A stretch of DNA of 64,000 bases from Caprimulgus europaeus (Eukaryota; Chordata; Aves; Caprimulgiformes; Caprimulgidae): assembly GCA_907165065.1 (NCBI GenBank), contig OU015525.1, forward strand, positions 51,283,537 through 51,347,536, read 5' to 3'. The notes beneath the pieces were generated by a model. The model made no database searches, was not told the DNA's origin, and saw only the letters and a program-made list of their open reading frames with translations. Shown piece by piece: positions 40,010-51,703 of this stretch. The translations under genes were made by a program, and so were the position numbers. Each line of letters starts with the position of its first letter. Positions within the stretch are counted from its first letter, which is position 1.

Positions 40010-40472
40010 GCCTTTTTTGTTTCAATTTCACTAACCAGGATAAATGTGGCCAGATGGCTAACACAATGAACAGCAGTGACAGATGGGTAAGTGCTCTAAC
40101 TAGCATCAGAAAAAACAGGTTAGAGATGCTTGTGAATTGGCAGGGCCTGATGAAACTCACCCTGGAATACTTAACAAGGTAGCTGAGGATGTCCCTGCTG
40201 CTTCAGGATGGCATGTAGGTGGCTGAGATGATGGAAAATGGGAAGGGACAACGATAATCATGGTTTTTAAAGAGAAAAGAGGAGAGAAGCAAAGAAATGA
40301 GAGGGGAAAAGGAGGACCCAGAGAATCACTGAATCACTGAGTGATCAGTTTAACTTCTGAACTCAGGAAAACACAAATAAAAGATGCATTTATCAAGAAC
40401 AGGAAGCGTCTCTTGTAAAGAACAATTAATACCAAACCAGCCTAATTATCTCCTGTGACATCATGGAATAGA
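40010..40472 (+). mobile_element. Ancient CR1 ORF2 fragment, left part of an interrupted element
   Basis: Blocks in plus orientation follow the CR1 RT N-terminal region. 'CAGGGCCTGATGAAACTCACCCTGGAATACTTAA' stands for the 'GPDxxHPRxL' segment. Then come 'AGAGGAGGACCCAG...GATCAGTTTAACTTCTGA' (the '[13 protein letters not shown]' region) and 'ATTTATCAAGAACAGGAAGCG...CAGCCTAATTATCTC' (the 'GFxKGxSCxTNLL' region). The frame is destroyed. It stops where the reversed CR1 at 40473 begins, and matching downstream RT sequence resumes near 41190. Confidence 0.72.
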
Positions 40473-41040
40473 GAATCATAGAATCATAAAATCACAGAAT
40501 CATAGAATCATATAATCACAGAATCATAGAATCATAGAATCATAAAATATTTTGTGTTGGAAGGGATTGTTAAAAGTTTTCTAGTCCAGCCCTCTGGCAG
40601 TGAGTAGGGACATCTACCACTAGACCAGGTTGCTCAAAGCCTCATCCAACCTGGTCTTGAACATTTCCAGAGAGGGGACATCCTCAACTTCTCCAGGCAA
40701 CCTGTTCCAGTGTTTCACCACCCTCATTGTAAAAAATTTCTTCCTTATATCTGGTATAAATCTACCTTCTTTTAGTCTAAAACCATTATCCCTTGTCCTA
40801 TCGCAACAGGCTCTACTAAAATATTTGTCCCCGTCTTTCTTATAAGTCCCCTTTAAGTATTGAAAGACCTTCCCAGAGCCTTCTCTTCTCCAGGCTGAAC
40901 AACTCCAAATCTCTCAGCCTTCCTTTATAGGAGAGGTGTTCCATCGCTCTGGTAATATTTGTGGCCTCCTCTGGAGCCACTCCAATAAGTCCATATCTTT
41001 CCTGTGCTGAGGACTCCAGAACTGGACACAGTACTCCTTG
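40473..41040 (-). mobile_element. CR1 LINE 3' fragment with expanded 8-base tail
   Basis: Reversed CR1. The terminal 8-base unit (GAATCATA/GAATCACA) is present about nine times at 40473-40546, where most CR1 copies in this window have two or three. Then come 'TGTTGGAAGGGATTG', 'GACCAGGTTGCTCAAAGCCTCATCCAACCTGG', 'CAACCTGTTCCAGTGTTTCACCACCCTC' and, at the inner end, 'CCAGAACTGGACACAGTACTCC'. Many substitutions and small gaps break the frame; two antisense-to-plus ORFs (40840-41061 and 40925-41191) are partial remnants. It sits between two pieces of an older plus-strand CR1. Confidence 0.9.
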
Positions 41041-41044
41041 TAGC

Positions 41045-41130
41045 AAAGGTCTGTGAAGCACAGAATAGTGTGGAGAGGGCGGAGAAGAATAATCTACTGT
41101 TCATTATCTCTTTCTGACTGGGAAAAAAGG
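41045..41130 (+). mobile_element. Short ancient CR1 3' piece
   Basis: 'GTCTGTGAAGCACAGAATAGTGTGGAGAGGG...AATAATCTACTGTTCATTATCTCTT' closely resembles the 33027-33088 segment of the ancient CR1 at 32596-33350. It comes from the C-terminal part of ORF2, so it is out of order relative to the RT pieces on each side and may be a separate insertion. Confidence 0.6.
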
Positions 41131-41189
41131 CTGTGATCTGGTGTTTGCAGGAGCCATAATTCAGAAAAACACCACGAGAAGGGAGAAGC

Positions 41190-41450
41190 AATTATAAATA
41201 AAGTGTCTTTAATAAAGCTTTTGATATTTCCTCAGATGGCAGTCTCCAAAACAGTCAAGAAACACCTAGAGGTATCTACTACAAAGCAGATGGCTGGCTG
41301 GCTGGGAAGAGCACAGCCACAGTAGTTACCAGCAGTTTATGATCAAATTGAAAGAACTGATCTCATGGGGTTCTCCAAGGGATCTGGATATATGCAATAT
41401 TTTAATCTATGGTCTGAGCCATGGAATGGGGAATACTCATATCCACCTCA
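41190..41450 (+). mobile_element. Ancient CR1 RT fragment, right part of the interrupted element
   Basis: 'GTCTTTAATAAAGCTTTTGATAT' stands for RT motif A (FSKAFDT). 'GTAGTTACCAGCAGTTTATGATCAAATTGAAAG...GGGGTTCTCCAAGGGATCTGG' stands for 'VVxNG...SGVPQGS', and 'CAATATTTTAATCTATGGTCTGAGCCATGG' for '[10 protein letters not shown]'. The order continues that of 40010-40472 with about 70-100 bases missing, which supports one old element split by the reversed CR1. Confidence 0.7.
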
Positions 41451-41529
41451 CAGGTAATGAGGGGAAGATACAAGCACTTTAAATGGCAGGAGTGTAATTA
41501 ACAGCAGATCTTCAACATCTAGAATATGG

Positions 41530-42080
41530 TTAGAAAACAGAGGGCTGGAAGGATCTGGATTTAATCTACCTCCTTTCTCCAAACTGGGGTAGTGTCTACT
41601 GCCTTCCTCATTTTTGATAGAAGTTTGTCTAATTTGCACCAAAAAGTCTCGGGTGATGGAGACTCCATAGTCTCCCCAAATAGTCAAATTCAGTGTTTCA
41701 CCACACTTGCTGTTAAAATTTTTTCCCCCATGTCTCACCTAAGACTTTGCTGCAGTGGAAGCCTATTGCTTCTTGATTTATCCAGGAGATAGCAACAGGC
41801 CACTTTCTGTCTGTGCAGCAGTCTTTCATGTGTTAGAAGATGGTGTAGAGCTGCTGCTGGGCCAATTTGTTTTGTATTTTATATAGTTGATTATTCCTGT
41901 TTAAGTGCACCATGTTGTACTTCCTCCCATCAAATGTTATCATGTTTTTTCATAGGTCATGTCTCCAGCTTGTCAATATAAATTTCAATTATTTTTTTTT
42001 CATTGTTTTTTGTTTTCTGACATTGTACTCCAGTCCTCCCCCAATGTCATATAGCATTGCAAAAACTTATATAACTATAT
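41530..42080 (-). mobile_element. Ancient CR1 fragment, minus strand
   Basis: Plus-strand blocks 'GGGCTGGAAGGATCTGG', 'GATGGAGACTCCATAGTCTCC', 'CAGTGTTTCACCACACTTGCTGTTAAAATTTTTTCCC', 'AAGACTTTGCTGCAGTGGAAGCC', 'TGCACCATGTTGTACTTCCTCC' and 'CATGTCTCCAGCTTGTC' run in the order of a reversed CR1 3' half. The middle is shortened by deletions. It is older than the AAAAGACC-type copies. Confidence 0.75.
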
Positions 42081-42179
42081 AATAAATGTCATACTGGTGA
42101 GTATAAAAATGAGTCATATGTAGCTCAAATGCTTTAACTTTTAGCAATGCTTTAACTCAGACTTCATGTCACCTAAGCT

Positions 42180-42610
42180 GAGGTGATACACTTCAGGCAA
42201 GACCTGAACAAACAGCAGAGAATTGAGCCAGGAGTAATGAGGAAGGTCAGAGGCCTTGAAAATTTTTCTCATTTGGGATTGTTAAAGGAACTGAAGTTGT
42301 TAAATAAGGAGAGCAGCAGACTTAGAGGAGAGCATCTTCAACCATGTAGAAAGCTGTGCAAACAAGAAAGTAACAGGCTGTTTTCTTGCTCTACTGGGAA
42401 TAGGTCAGAAGTAACGGCCTTTAAGTGTGATAAGAAAATCTGAGCTTAGACATCAGGAAACACTGGTGTTAGAAAGTACAGCCGAGCACAGATGTAGATT
42501 TGCTGAGGGAGGCTGTGGAATCTCTATTAACAGCGTCATTTAAGAACAGTGAGACTAATATCTGCTGAAGACAGTTTAAAGAGGATCCCTTCTTGGGGAA
42601 GAATGTAACC
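42180..42610 (+). mobile_element. Ancient CR1 3' fragment, plus strand
   Basis: 'GAGCCAGGAGTAATGAGGAAGGTCAGAGGCCTTGAAAA' (the '[13 protein letters not shown]' region), 'TAAGGAGAGCAGCAGACTTAGAGGAGAGC' (the 'LEKRRLRGD' region) and 'GAGGGAGGCTGTGGAATCTCTATTAA' (the 'REVVESPS' region) lie in CR1 order. A degraded 3' UTR follows. One 86-codon frame (42183-42443) covers part of it. It lies head to head with the minus-strand ancient copy at 41530-42080. Confidence 0.78.
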
Positions 42611-45600
42611 TGTAAGCTTGACAGTTCAAAATAAAACTGTAAACAAAATGTCTAAGTATCTAAGACTTTTTTCCCCCCTACCATATGTCTACCTAATTTT
42701 GATCCTAATTTATTTTAATAACCCTTGGAAAAAAACCAAAAACCTGTGTAGATCTAGTCAAGACTTAAATCCATGATACCTCCATGTTAAATAAATCAAT
42801 GTGCTACAAACTATCACTGTTCGAAAATCTTTTGTGTGGTGGTATGGAAAGTGGATGGCATGACTCTAGACGTCAGTGTAGCTTCCGTCCCACAGTGCAT
42901 CCTGAGCAGGGCAGAGATCCTCTCAAATTAACATGAAAACTGTAACTGTGTTTTCAGACAAGTGTGGCCTTCAGTGGATCACTGACTGTATCTTTTATAC
43001 CATACCTGTTCTACTATGGCAGGCAGTAGGACACTTTTTTAAAATCAATGAATATCTTAAAAAAAAAGCCCCTAAATTAATTGTAATTAATACCAACACC
43101 AGCTAAAAGCATATTAGCTAAAATAACACACCCACTCACACACAGGCTCTTTAAACATAGTTTCTATAATATAAGTAGTGTCAGCTTCTGTAGTATAAGT
43201 AGTGTCTCATAATTCAAATATTTTTGGTAGCTATTTTTGCATTGAGAATAAAACAAACATTTGGAGAGTTGTAATGTAGCATTATCACAGTTAAATGTAA
43301 GTCCCAATATGCATGAGAAACAGTTGCTCTTCCTGAATGCAAATAAGAGACATATTTGTTCAATGGGTGAAACATCCTTGTCTCACCCATGTGCTGAGCA
43401 CACACCAATGCGCACAGCACTCCTGTCTTAATATGACCAGAATAGTTTCTCATTGTAAACAGTTGACTTAGAAAAATGTGATGAAATCTAAGTTGACAGC
43501 AAAAGCATCCAGTACCTTAGGGAAATGGTATTACGCAGCTTTTGCATTTCCTTGCTTTCCTTCTTTTCACAACATGTTCTTTATTTGCATAGAATAATTG
43601 TCTTGTCAAAATGAGATTAGAAAGCTCTTACAAATGATGAGTAAACCTCTTCTACAGCAGTTAGTTGAAGTTTCCGTCCTTTTTTTGTTTTACTTGAACA
43701 AATACACAAAAAATACAACACAATAAGATTTAAATCAATCTTCACCCTTTAAAAATACAATTCCAGAGGCTTTTGGGAAGAGATCAGACTCTGAAAGTGA
43801 TGTTTAGGTTTCCCCTGTTTTCCTAATTGTAAATATCCAAATGCTTATGCACTCTTTCTCATATGTAAGTAGGTAGATAAGTATTTTTTAAGTTATTCTT
43901 TCAGAATGCAAATCTTCATTGCCTCACTGATACCTGTTGCACAGGTAAAGTTGTCTGCATGGCTAAAAACTGAGCATTGCCTCTAGCTTTTATTAAATTA
44001 AAATCTTGTTTTCAGTTACTATGCCACTAAAATATTAGATGCATTTCTTTACCAAACCTTACAGGGTGATCTGCTGTAGAGTAAAATTAACACAAAAGCA
44101 AGCTGTTGGTAGGGAACCAGGTAGAGCATGGTCATTACTTCTTTGTTCATTTATCTAACACACAACATGAATTGTAACATTTAAGTAATGTGCAGCTTGA
44201 GTTTGCCAACTTAAATGAAATCTCTTCAAGCTTCTTGTTCTCCTCTTTATGCTAACATTTCATAATGCCTCCTTAATATTCAGCATTAAGCTTTAGAGGT
44301 TACTTAACTGTAAAGGAATTAATTTTAAAGAAACTGATAGTGATTTCATCTATCAGATTGTTTTTTCCTAGATATTTTGTACTTTAAAGTTGTTTCATAG
44401 ATTTTATAAAAATCTTTGCAGAAGATTATTAGGCAGCAACTTAATTTTTTGTTTGCTTGTTTTGTTTTGTTGTGGGGTTTTGTTGTTGTTTTTTGGTTTT
44501 GTGTTTTTCTCCTTAGTACCAAATCTGCTTTTGTCTGCAAAAATGGCTTTAGGGAATTTTAGAAAAGTAGTGGTAAGACTCAGTTACATCCAAGTCTTCC
44601 TACCAATGTGAGGGGATATGTTTGTAGTTCTCATTAGTGTCCTTATAAGGAACAAAATCCCTTTATGTTCCAGCTTGAACACTTGTAAAGATTTGCAGCA
44701 ACTTAAAGAAATTAATAAGCGGTTGAGTGGCTGATAGAAATCGTTACAGCCCAAGTTTCAAATGAGCCCACCTGTCAGGGGAGCTCTGCAAGAAATTGCC
44801 CTCGATTTTCATATAGGACTTTGGCAAAAAAATATCAGGTGATTCATGAGAAAAGTCTTTTCTGAGTCTGCTATCTCATTTCATGTCAGAATTAAGAAAT
44901 AAGCAGAGCCTTGTGAAGAATTATACAGAGAATTAGAAGTGGAAGATGGGAAACTTGAATTTATTTTCAATTATGAGAAAATTTCCATGGAATAATTCAA
45001 AAAGGAGCTCAACATGAGCCAAAGAGTAGGTAAAAATCCTGATTTCAATGATGCTATCTAAATATACTGAAGCAAAAATTTGGTAAAAAATTGAAAAAAT
45101 AGATAACTGTCTTACTGAAATATGTATGCTTGGGATTAATATGTTTTCAGTAGAGACAGAAAAACAGTGTATTTTTTAAAATGTGTCTGAGAAAATCATC
45201 AACATAAAAATAATATTTTATATGGTTAGGTATAGAGAAATATACCAAATCCAGGACAGTTACAAATCTCAGGTTACCCTTAGCAGGGTTTGTCTTTCCC
45301 AGCTGATGGTCTATTAGATTAATGCACCTAAAAGTAAGGGTTTTTTCAGCTTCATCCCCCTTTTCTTTTTTTTTTCTTTTTTTTAAAAAAAACCCCCCTA
45401 TTTTTCTGTTATTGAACTATACAATGTATTCAGATAGTATGTGCTTGTGCAATACATGATTATATTCTAGCATTTATGTTTATAAACAGATGCAAGTGTC
45501 TGGCAGGATGGATCGTTATTTGGGGGCTCAGATGTTATTAATTAACACCAGGAATGTTGTGAAATAAGCTTGAAAGCAGACCTCCTCCCTCCTGATGCAC

Positions 45601-46029
45601 TGTGCATGGATAAGTACTCTTCCTTTTCAATAATAGAAGGAACTCCTTCTCTTACTGTGTTCTAAAGCAGTATGAATAATCAGCTAGTAATAGTGGAAAT
45701 AAGTTTGGATGCTAAAAAATCCATAGAAAACCCTGAAGAATGCCACTGTTTTTTTTCCTCTCACTGATTTTATTTGGCAGAAGGTTGCAAGACTCCGAAC
45801 TTGATAAACAAAACCAGTACCTAAAATACCTTCCAAAAGAGTTACAGTTTTATTGTTGTTCCCTCCCTCCCCTGGTATTTCAAGTTCTGTTTATTTTTTG
45901 TCTTTTTATTTACCATTTTGTAAGTAATGGGACCTGACAGAGATGCTCTGTTCAGAGGGGTCCTAACAAATGTATAGCTGTTTATCTATTCTGTCAACAG
46001 ATATGGAATGGGTTGCTCTGCGTAGACAA
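42611..46029. other. Unannotated AT-rich sequence with simple repeats
   Basis: No gene or family is recognised. A T/G-rich low-complexity stretch lies at about 44446-44512. A pyrimidine run followed by A8 and C6 lies at about 45352-45398. Confidence 0.4.
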
Positions 46030-46310
46030 GAAACTGTTGTACTGGGTCAGACCAAAGACCTTTCTAGCCTAGTATCCTGATGCTTCGGTGAAGGTGCTTG
46101 GCAAGGAGTGGAAGATAATGACTGAATACTCTGTTCCTTTCAGGTTCCAGCAAACAGCTGTCAGGGACTGCTTGAAATGGTTTCTAATTTTATTATCAAA
46201 CAGCCTTAGAGGACTTCTTTTCCATGAACCTTTTAGCACTCTTATAAATTTTGTCTCAATGGCATCTTGTGGCACTATTATGTTCCAAATCTGATTTACA
46301 CACACTGTGT
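46030..46310 (-). mobile_element. Ancient CR1 (L3-like) 3' end
   Basis: 'TACTGGGTCAGACCAAAGACCTTTCTAGCCTAGTATCCTG' is the reversed 3' end of an L3-type CR1. Downstream, 'GAACCTTTTAGCACTCTTATAAATTTTGTCTCAATGGCATCTTGTGGCACTA' matches the family's reversed 3' ORF2 region (upstream of 'SFQVCGL'-type text in mammalian L3). It is well preserved for such an old element. ORFs here are incidental. Confidence 0.8.
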
Positions 46311-48968
46311 TTAAAATAATAATAATAAAGAATAAGTGATTTTTCCTTTTATTTTCCCTTTAAAATTCTTTTATTTAAACCTGATGCTTGAAAATAGTTT
46401 CCTAGATAAAGGAGATACAAATAAGGAATTATTTGGGTTTTGTCAATTTCAGTGGCTTTCTAAATTGGAGAATATTATTTTAGTGTCTCTTCACACGAAC
46501 TGTTTTCTTCACATCTCCAATAATTTTTATCACTCTTTTCTTACTGTTGAGAAAACCTACTCTACACTTTTCAAGATGGGATGATGGGAATTGCACTCAG
46601 TATGCAAAGTGTGCACCATCTAGGTTTGTCTAGTGACCAATATTTTTTTACAATAATTTGTTTCTTTATGTTGTTTCCTTGATGGAATACCACTTGATTT
46701 TTATCAACCAACCCCAAAAAAGAAACATATCTACAGTGACTCGATGCTCTTTCACATGTGGTAATAACAACTTCAGAGCCAGAGCCCATTGCTGCACACA
46801 GAAATAAGAACGTTTCTCTCTACATGTATTTCTTTGTGTTTGCTGTTCCTCAGTAGGATCTCATGCCTTCTCTTTGTGTGCTGTCCCTCTCACTAACACT
46901 GTCATGTGAATGTGACAAGGAGATGAGAGGAAACTCCCTTGACAAAAGATCTTCAGGGCTCTGCAGTCTTTAGTGTTCCAAGAACAAGGAACAATGAAGC
47001 AGGTTCCTTGTATTGGGCCAATTTTACCCATCCCTACAGTCTTTTCTTATCAAACATGACGTGTCAGTAAAGTTTTCAAAGTTTCTAAATATCCTCTGAT
47101 ATGGAAGCATGCTGTCGTGCTGTTTTGCTCCACCTTCCTTTCCTGAACGCCCTAGAAGCTGTCTGTCAGAGCAACTGCATCTGAATTTGGAAAAGCACAA
47201 AAACTAACGTGACATCACTGTATGAATGAGGACCTCTTCTGGCTGTTTCCATGTGCTTTCCCCATTAAGAACCACAGTGAAAATATCTGGGTCAGAAAGG
47301 TGCAACTGAAGATAACACTGCGTACCAGAATGTTACTATAATAATCTTAGTCCCTGTTGTCACACTTTTAAAAAGGATGGGTGAGTGGCTGTATGGTCTG
47401 CATATTTAATACACTTAGTTTTCAAGGCACCTTGTGTTTTGCTTCTTGTTTTAACAGCTCAGATCTTTTTTTTTTTTTTTCTGGGTATTGTTGTAACAAC
47501 TGGTGTAAGGCAGAATTCAAAGGCAGTGACCTATGAAAACGAGCTAGCAGTAGCCTGCTAAGAGATAAAAACAAACCCAAACCTCCCATCTTGTGTATTA
47601 TCTACAAACAGCCATGTGTTACATGTTTTTAAAAGTTTTGCAGAATGTAAATACGTGTAAGTTTGTCTAAAGTAGCAGGAGAAAGAAAATCACAGAACAA
47701 AATCAATTTGTCCACTCCAAAGCAGTAATACAGATAACTCTATTGTCTCAAAACAGAACTGTTAATGTAAGTAAAAGAAGCAGGATTTTGTCTATTATTT
47801 GTGACCTCAGCAACCTCTACAAAGTAAAACATGTATCTGCTAAGAATCATTCAGAAATGGTTAGCACCATTTTGTTGGACGCTTTCTTACTGACCTAGTG
47901 ACAGATGGTGGTAGGAGAGTGTGGCATTTAAACGACTTGCATGCCCTGTGCAGGCAAAGCAACCTGTGATTCAGGATCTCCATTTCTCCATTTCAGAAAC
48001 TCCTGAGTTTTTAGCCTGAGTGTGAAGATTCTCTGATGAGTTACTGTTTATTTCCCTCCTGGCTAGAGATTGATCTGTACTCTAAATACTTCTTCTTTAT
48101 GAAAGTTCAGGGTACACGTTTCCTTTCAAAGAGTGAATCACACAGAACATAATTTCTCATTTTATTGGTGATTATTGTAGTTTCCTGTTGACACTGCTAG
48201 AGCACTTAAGGTTCCAATCAGATCTTGAGAGACTTTGTGCTGGACACAACATAGACTTTATTAAAAGAAGTTTCTTGGCTGGAACAAGAAAATGAGGTCA
48301 CTCAATAAGATGAGCAATGGAAGAAAAGATATTTTTGTTGAGGTATTTTTGTTCCATTTATTCTTTAGCATGCTTTTTAAAAAACATTCTTTCCTATGGC
48401 AAGGGAGTGATTGGTCAGCATTCCCCATCAATATAAATTTCACTAAAAAATACGAATAGTGGAATCTCTTTCTGAATAATAACTATTAACAAGGGCCCAA
48501 ATGAGTCCATGGCATCAAGCCATCAGTTACAAGTTATTAGCTTCTTCCTCAATTACAGAGAAGCCGAGACTGTAGATTCACCGTAGCTCTCACTACACTC
48601 ACTGTGACTGTAGGTCACAAAGAAAAAAATTGTTCTTCAGCTGAGGTTTCCAATATTAGACTCCAGCTTCCCCCAAACTGGTCATTTTACAGTGATAGCA
48701 CAGCATTAACATTAACATCAATGCATTAATATTTTTATTAGACAATTACAAATATTTTGCTCACATGAATGATTAAGCTATTGTGAGCTGGGAAGAACTT
48801 GTTGATGCAGTCAGATGTTTGTGAGGCACCACTGTGTACCCAGGCTTAGTTCCTGACAAATATGAGAGTAAATAAATGTTAGATTGGAATTTCATTGCTG
48901 AACTTTGTTTTTGGACAGGTTTTCTCATTTCAGTTCTCTGAGTAGTCTTTGTTATTTTAGATTTACTT

Positions 48969-49034
48969 TAATACCCTTGTTAATACCCTTGTTACCCTCA
49001 ATACCCTTGTTAAACAAGCTTTACACCCTTGTTA
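48969..49034. repeat. Degenerate tandem repeat of AATACCCTTGTT
   Basis: The word TACCCTTGTTA occurs three times (from 48972, 48984 and 49002) and a shortened CACCCTTGTTA follows near 49024. Spacers are irregular, so this is a small, partly decayed minisatellite. Confidence 0.8.
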
Positions 49035-49492
49035 TGTTGTATTATTTACATTCAGATGACAGGAAAATAGTTAGGGTGCTAGCAGGAAGGAAAAGCCGTT
49101 TCCATGTAAGAATAATAAGAGACAACATGGAAAAGGAAAAATTAGGGTCATGGGAGGATTGAAAAAAGAATGTAGGAATGAGCTGCAGTAAACTGTCAGA
49201 GAGGAAGCAAAGTCCAGTCAGAAGTGCTTGACTTAGGGACTGGGCCTTCTTTCCTTTTATTGCCTCTAAACTAGTGATGTTTTCTTTAGAAAACATCCCT
49301 ACTTATGCCTTTCCCATTTTGCTGCTTTGACCAAATAAATCGGATTTCTCCATGGCCTCAGTTACTAGTGCGGGAAGAGCTGGTTCAAGTCAGATTTGGA
49401 GGGATAGGACAGGATGGCAGATGGTGATAGTCTGGAAATCTTGGAGAAATTGGTCCAGCAGATCTAACCTTCTAAGTGCTCAGATTATTCGT

Positions 49493-49512
49493 GTTTGTTT
49501 GTTTGTTTGTTT
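49493..49512. repeat. (GTTT)5 microsatellite
   Basis: Five perfect GTTT units. Confidence 0.9.
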
Positions 49513-50168
49513 CTTCTTGATTCATTATTTGTTTAAAATGCCCACTTTAATAACCTGGCATACCAAACATGAGAAAGCATTTTTTTTTTTCCTGGTAATA
49601 GATTTTAAAACTGATGAGACTTCTATGTTTTCCCACTTGGCTTGTCAAGAGTTTCTGTATGTGTGTACACATGTGCATAAGTGTGTGTCTAAATTTTGGC
49701 AAAGCTACTCAAAGATGAGCTGCAACTTGAACAGCTGCAAAGTCTCTGAACGCTGGAATTATTCATACCACATAAAGGAAGTAAACCTCTTGAAAATAGT
49801 TCAAACATAACACAATTATGGTAGGATTAGCCTTGAATTTTTTATTTGAATGAACCAGCTCCTGGAGGAATCTATAAAATGGGAACATGGGTAAATGGAA
49901 TTATTTCATAGTCCTTTTTGCATTTAAAAAAGAGTGCAGAATGTGGCAAAAAATGTTAAGCACAGAGATCTGTGTGAAAAATTTACCAGTTTACTTTCTC
50001 TCTGATGGTGTGAAAATAGGAATACCAGGTAGTGGTTGAATAAACTTACAGTATTATCAGGATAACACTGCATAGCTATAGTCCTTGGTGCATAGAAAGG
50101 TCTGAAAGCATGTGGATGGTTCAGCTGTGTCTGTTCTTTTGCTAAGGGCTATAGACTTACTTACATAC

Positions 50169-50810
50169 TGTGATAGTTTCACTGGGCTAGCCCTTGGCCA
50201 GCAGCCAACACAGCCATTCACCCACTTCCCCGCCATGCCCAGGGGATAGGGGAGAGGACTGGGGGCTTGTAGGTTGAGATAAGAACAGTTTAATAAGAGA
50301 AATAAAAGAAAACTTAAACATCCCTCCCAATATTAAAACAGTAGTGATAATGATAACAGTAATAAAATATACAAACGAGTGATAAGCAGTGCAACTCCTT
50401 ACTACCTGCTGACCAAGCCAGGCCCGTTCCCAGATAACGATCCAAAAGGACCAACAACCCCAAACCAAAACTGCAATCCCAGAAGACTGAGAGCCCGAGT
50501 GAAAGCCACAGAGAATCCCTCCCTTTCCAGTTAGCCCCAGATAATATACTAAACATGACGTGATATGATATAGAATATTTCATTGGCACATCCAAATGCC
50601 AGTTTTGGGCTTTGTTATTCACTGCGCTTCTCCCTCTCAGTCCTAATGCAGCTGTGAACCAGCCAAATACGGTGGCCTTGAGCTCCAGCAGCAGCTAATA
50701 ACATTTGTACTTTCATCAATGTTCTTATAACAAGTCACATAGTGAAACAAAAACGCAGCTATTCTAACTACTAAGAAGAAAATTACCTCTATCCTAGAAA
50801 AACCAGGACA
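50169..50810 (-). mobile_element. Solo ERVL-type LTR, minus strand
   Basis: The reverse complement starts TGTCCTGGTTTTTCTAGG at 50810 and ends AAACTATCACA at 50169. It aligns along its whole length with the 27515-28142 LTR, at something like 85% identity by eye. Shared landmarks include the 'GCTGCTGGAGCTCAAGGCCA' and 'GAGGGAGAAGCGCAGTGAATA' segments. It keeps a TGACGT word at 50556-50561 (read on either strand as part of a CRE-like site) and a TATA-like element at about 50542-50549. Flanks CATAC and TATAT are at best a decayed 5-base duplication. No internal viral genes are present. Confidence 0.9.
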
Positions 50811-51703
50811 TATATCTTAATGATACACTAATTCAGAGAGTATAATTTTTGACACAAGAATTAAGCTAGAAGGAGTACTGTAATCCTGAGAAGACTATAC
50901 CTGAATGTAATGCTTTTGCTTTGGTTTCACACAGTCAGATTTTTGCATGTGCCCAGTTCTACTTATAGTTTAAAAGCTTATGTGGAGCTAAAGAATCAAA
51001 TTCTCCAACTACAGAGGTCAAACATTTAAAAAGGAAGATGCTTTCTGTGTTCTTTTCTCCCAAGTTAATCCGTGTTAAAACAGTTAAGATGTTATCCACA
51101 ACTGGATTGTTTGCCTTCTTTGAATCAAATAGCAAGTAACAACTCAGAACAAAATAACACTTATGAATATAATTTATTCATAGGGAATTCACATGTTCAA
51201 TTTTGGTATGCCTCAGGCAGACAGCTGGAGTGCAAAGTAAGTGTCCTGTGGCTTTCCCTTACACCTGATGTTGCAGATACCAACAGGATTTAATGGCATG
51301 CTCTTTCCTAACAATACCACTTAGCAATTTTCACAATCATGCTTTCCATTCTCCCCATAGCTTTCCTATCCATTTAAACTGGGTCAGATGTGAGGAAAAA
51401 CACTGATTCAAAACACAAACTCAGACTTGTCTTCAGAAAGACTTTGGGCAAGAGAGGCTGTGCGTGACACAGTCAGACATACTGTTCTGCAGAGGCTGAG
51501 AGACTTTGAGAGACATGAAGAGCTGTTGTGCCAAACAAGTACAAAACCTGCAAAGTACCTGACAAAATCCTTAACCAGGAGTTCTTATACTGGAAAGAGA
51601 AGAGGGTATTTGCTTGCCTGATGTGTAATTAAATTGTGGGACTCTTTGAATGGTGCTTTTTAGGAACTATAACTGTAAGCATATTAGAAAAGTAAATAAA
51701 AAT
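50811..51703. other. Unannotated AT-rich sequence
   Basis: No gene or element is recognised. Confidence 0.4.

Larger units (their letters stand above)
46311..50168. other. Unannotated AT-rich sequence with simple repeats
   Basis: There is (AAT)n at 46316-46327, T15 at 47466-47480, a degenerate 13-base tandem repeat at 48969-49034 and five GTTT units at 49493-49512. No gene or transposon is recognised; the 152-codon ORF at 49352-49810 has no recognisable features and includes the GTTT repeat. Confidence 0.4.

Noticed and set aside
40473-40546. Regular short repeats resembling a repeat array such as CRISPR
   Set aside because: The units are 8 bases, contiguous and without spacers, and they sit at a CR1 3' end in a eukaryotic sequence.
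45003-45035. 'GGAGCTCAACATGAGCCAAAGAG' as a CR1 fragment
   Set aside because: The roughly 25-base match to the CR1 'MSQ' region is not supported by flanking CR1 sequence, so chance cannot be excluded.
27515-50810. The two ERVL LTRs as the paired ends of one provirus
   Set aside because: They lie in opposite orientation about 22 kb apart, differ noticeably, and no viral internal genes lie between them; they are independent solo LTRs.
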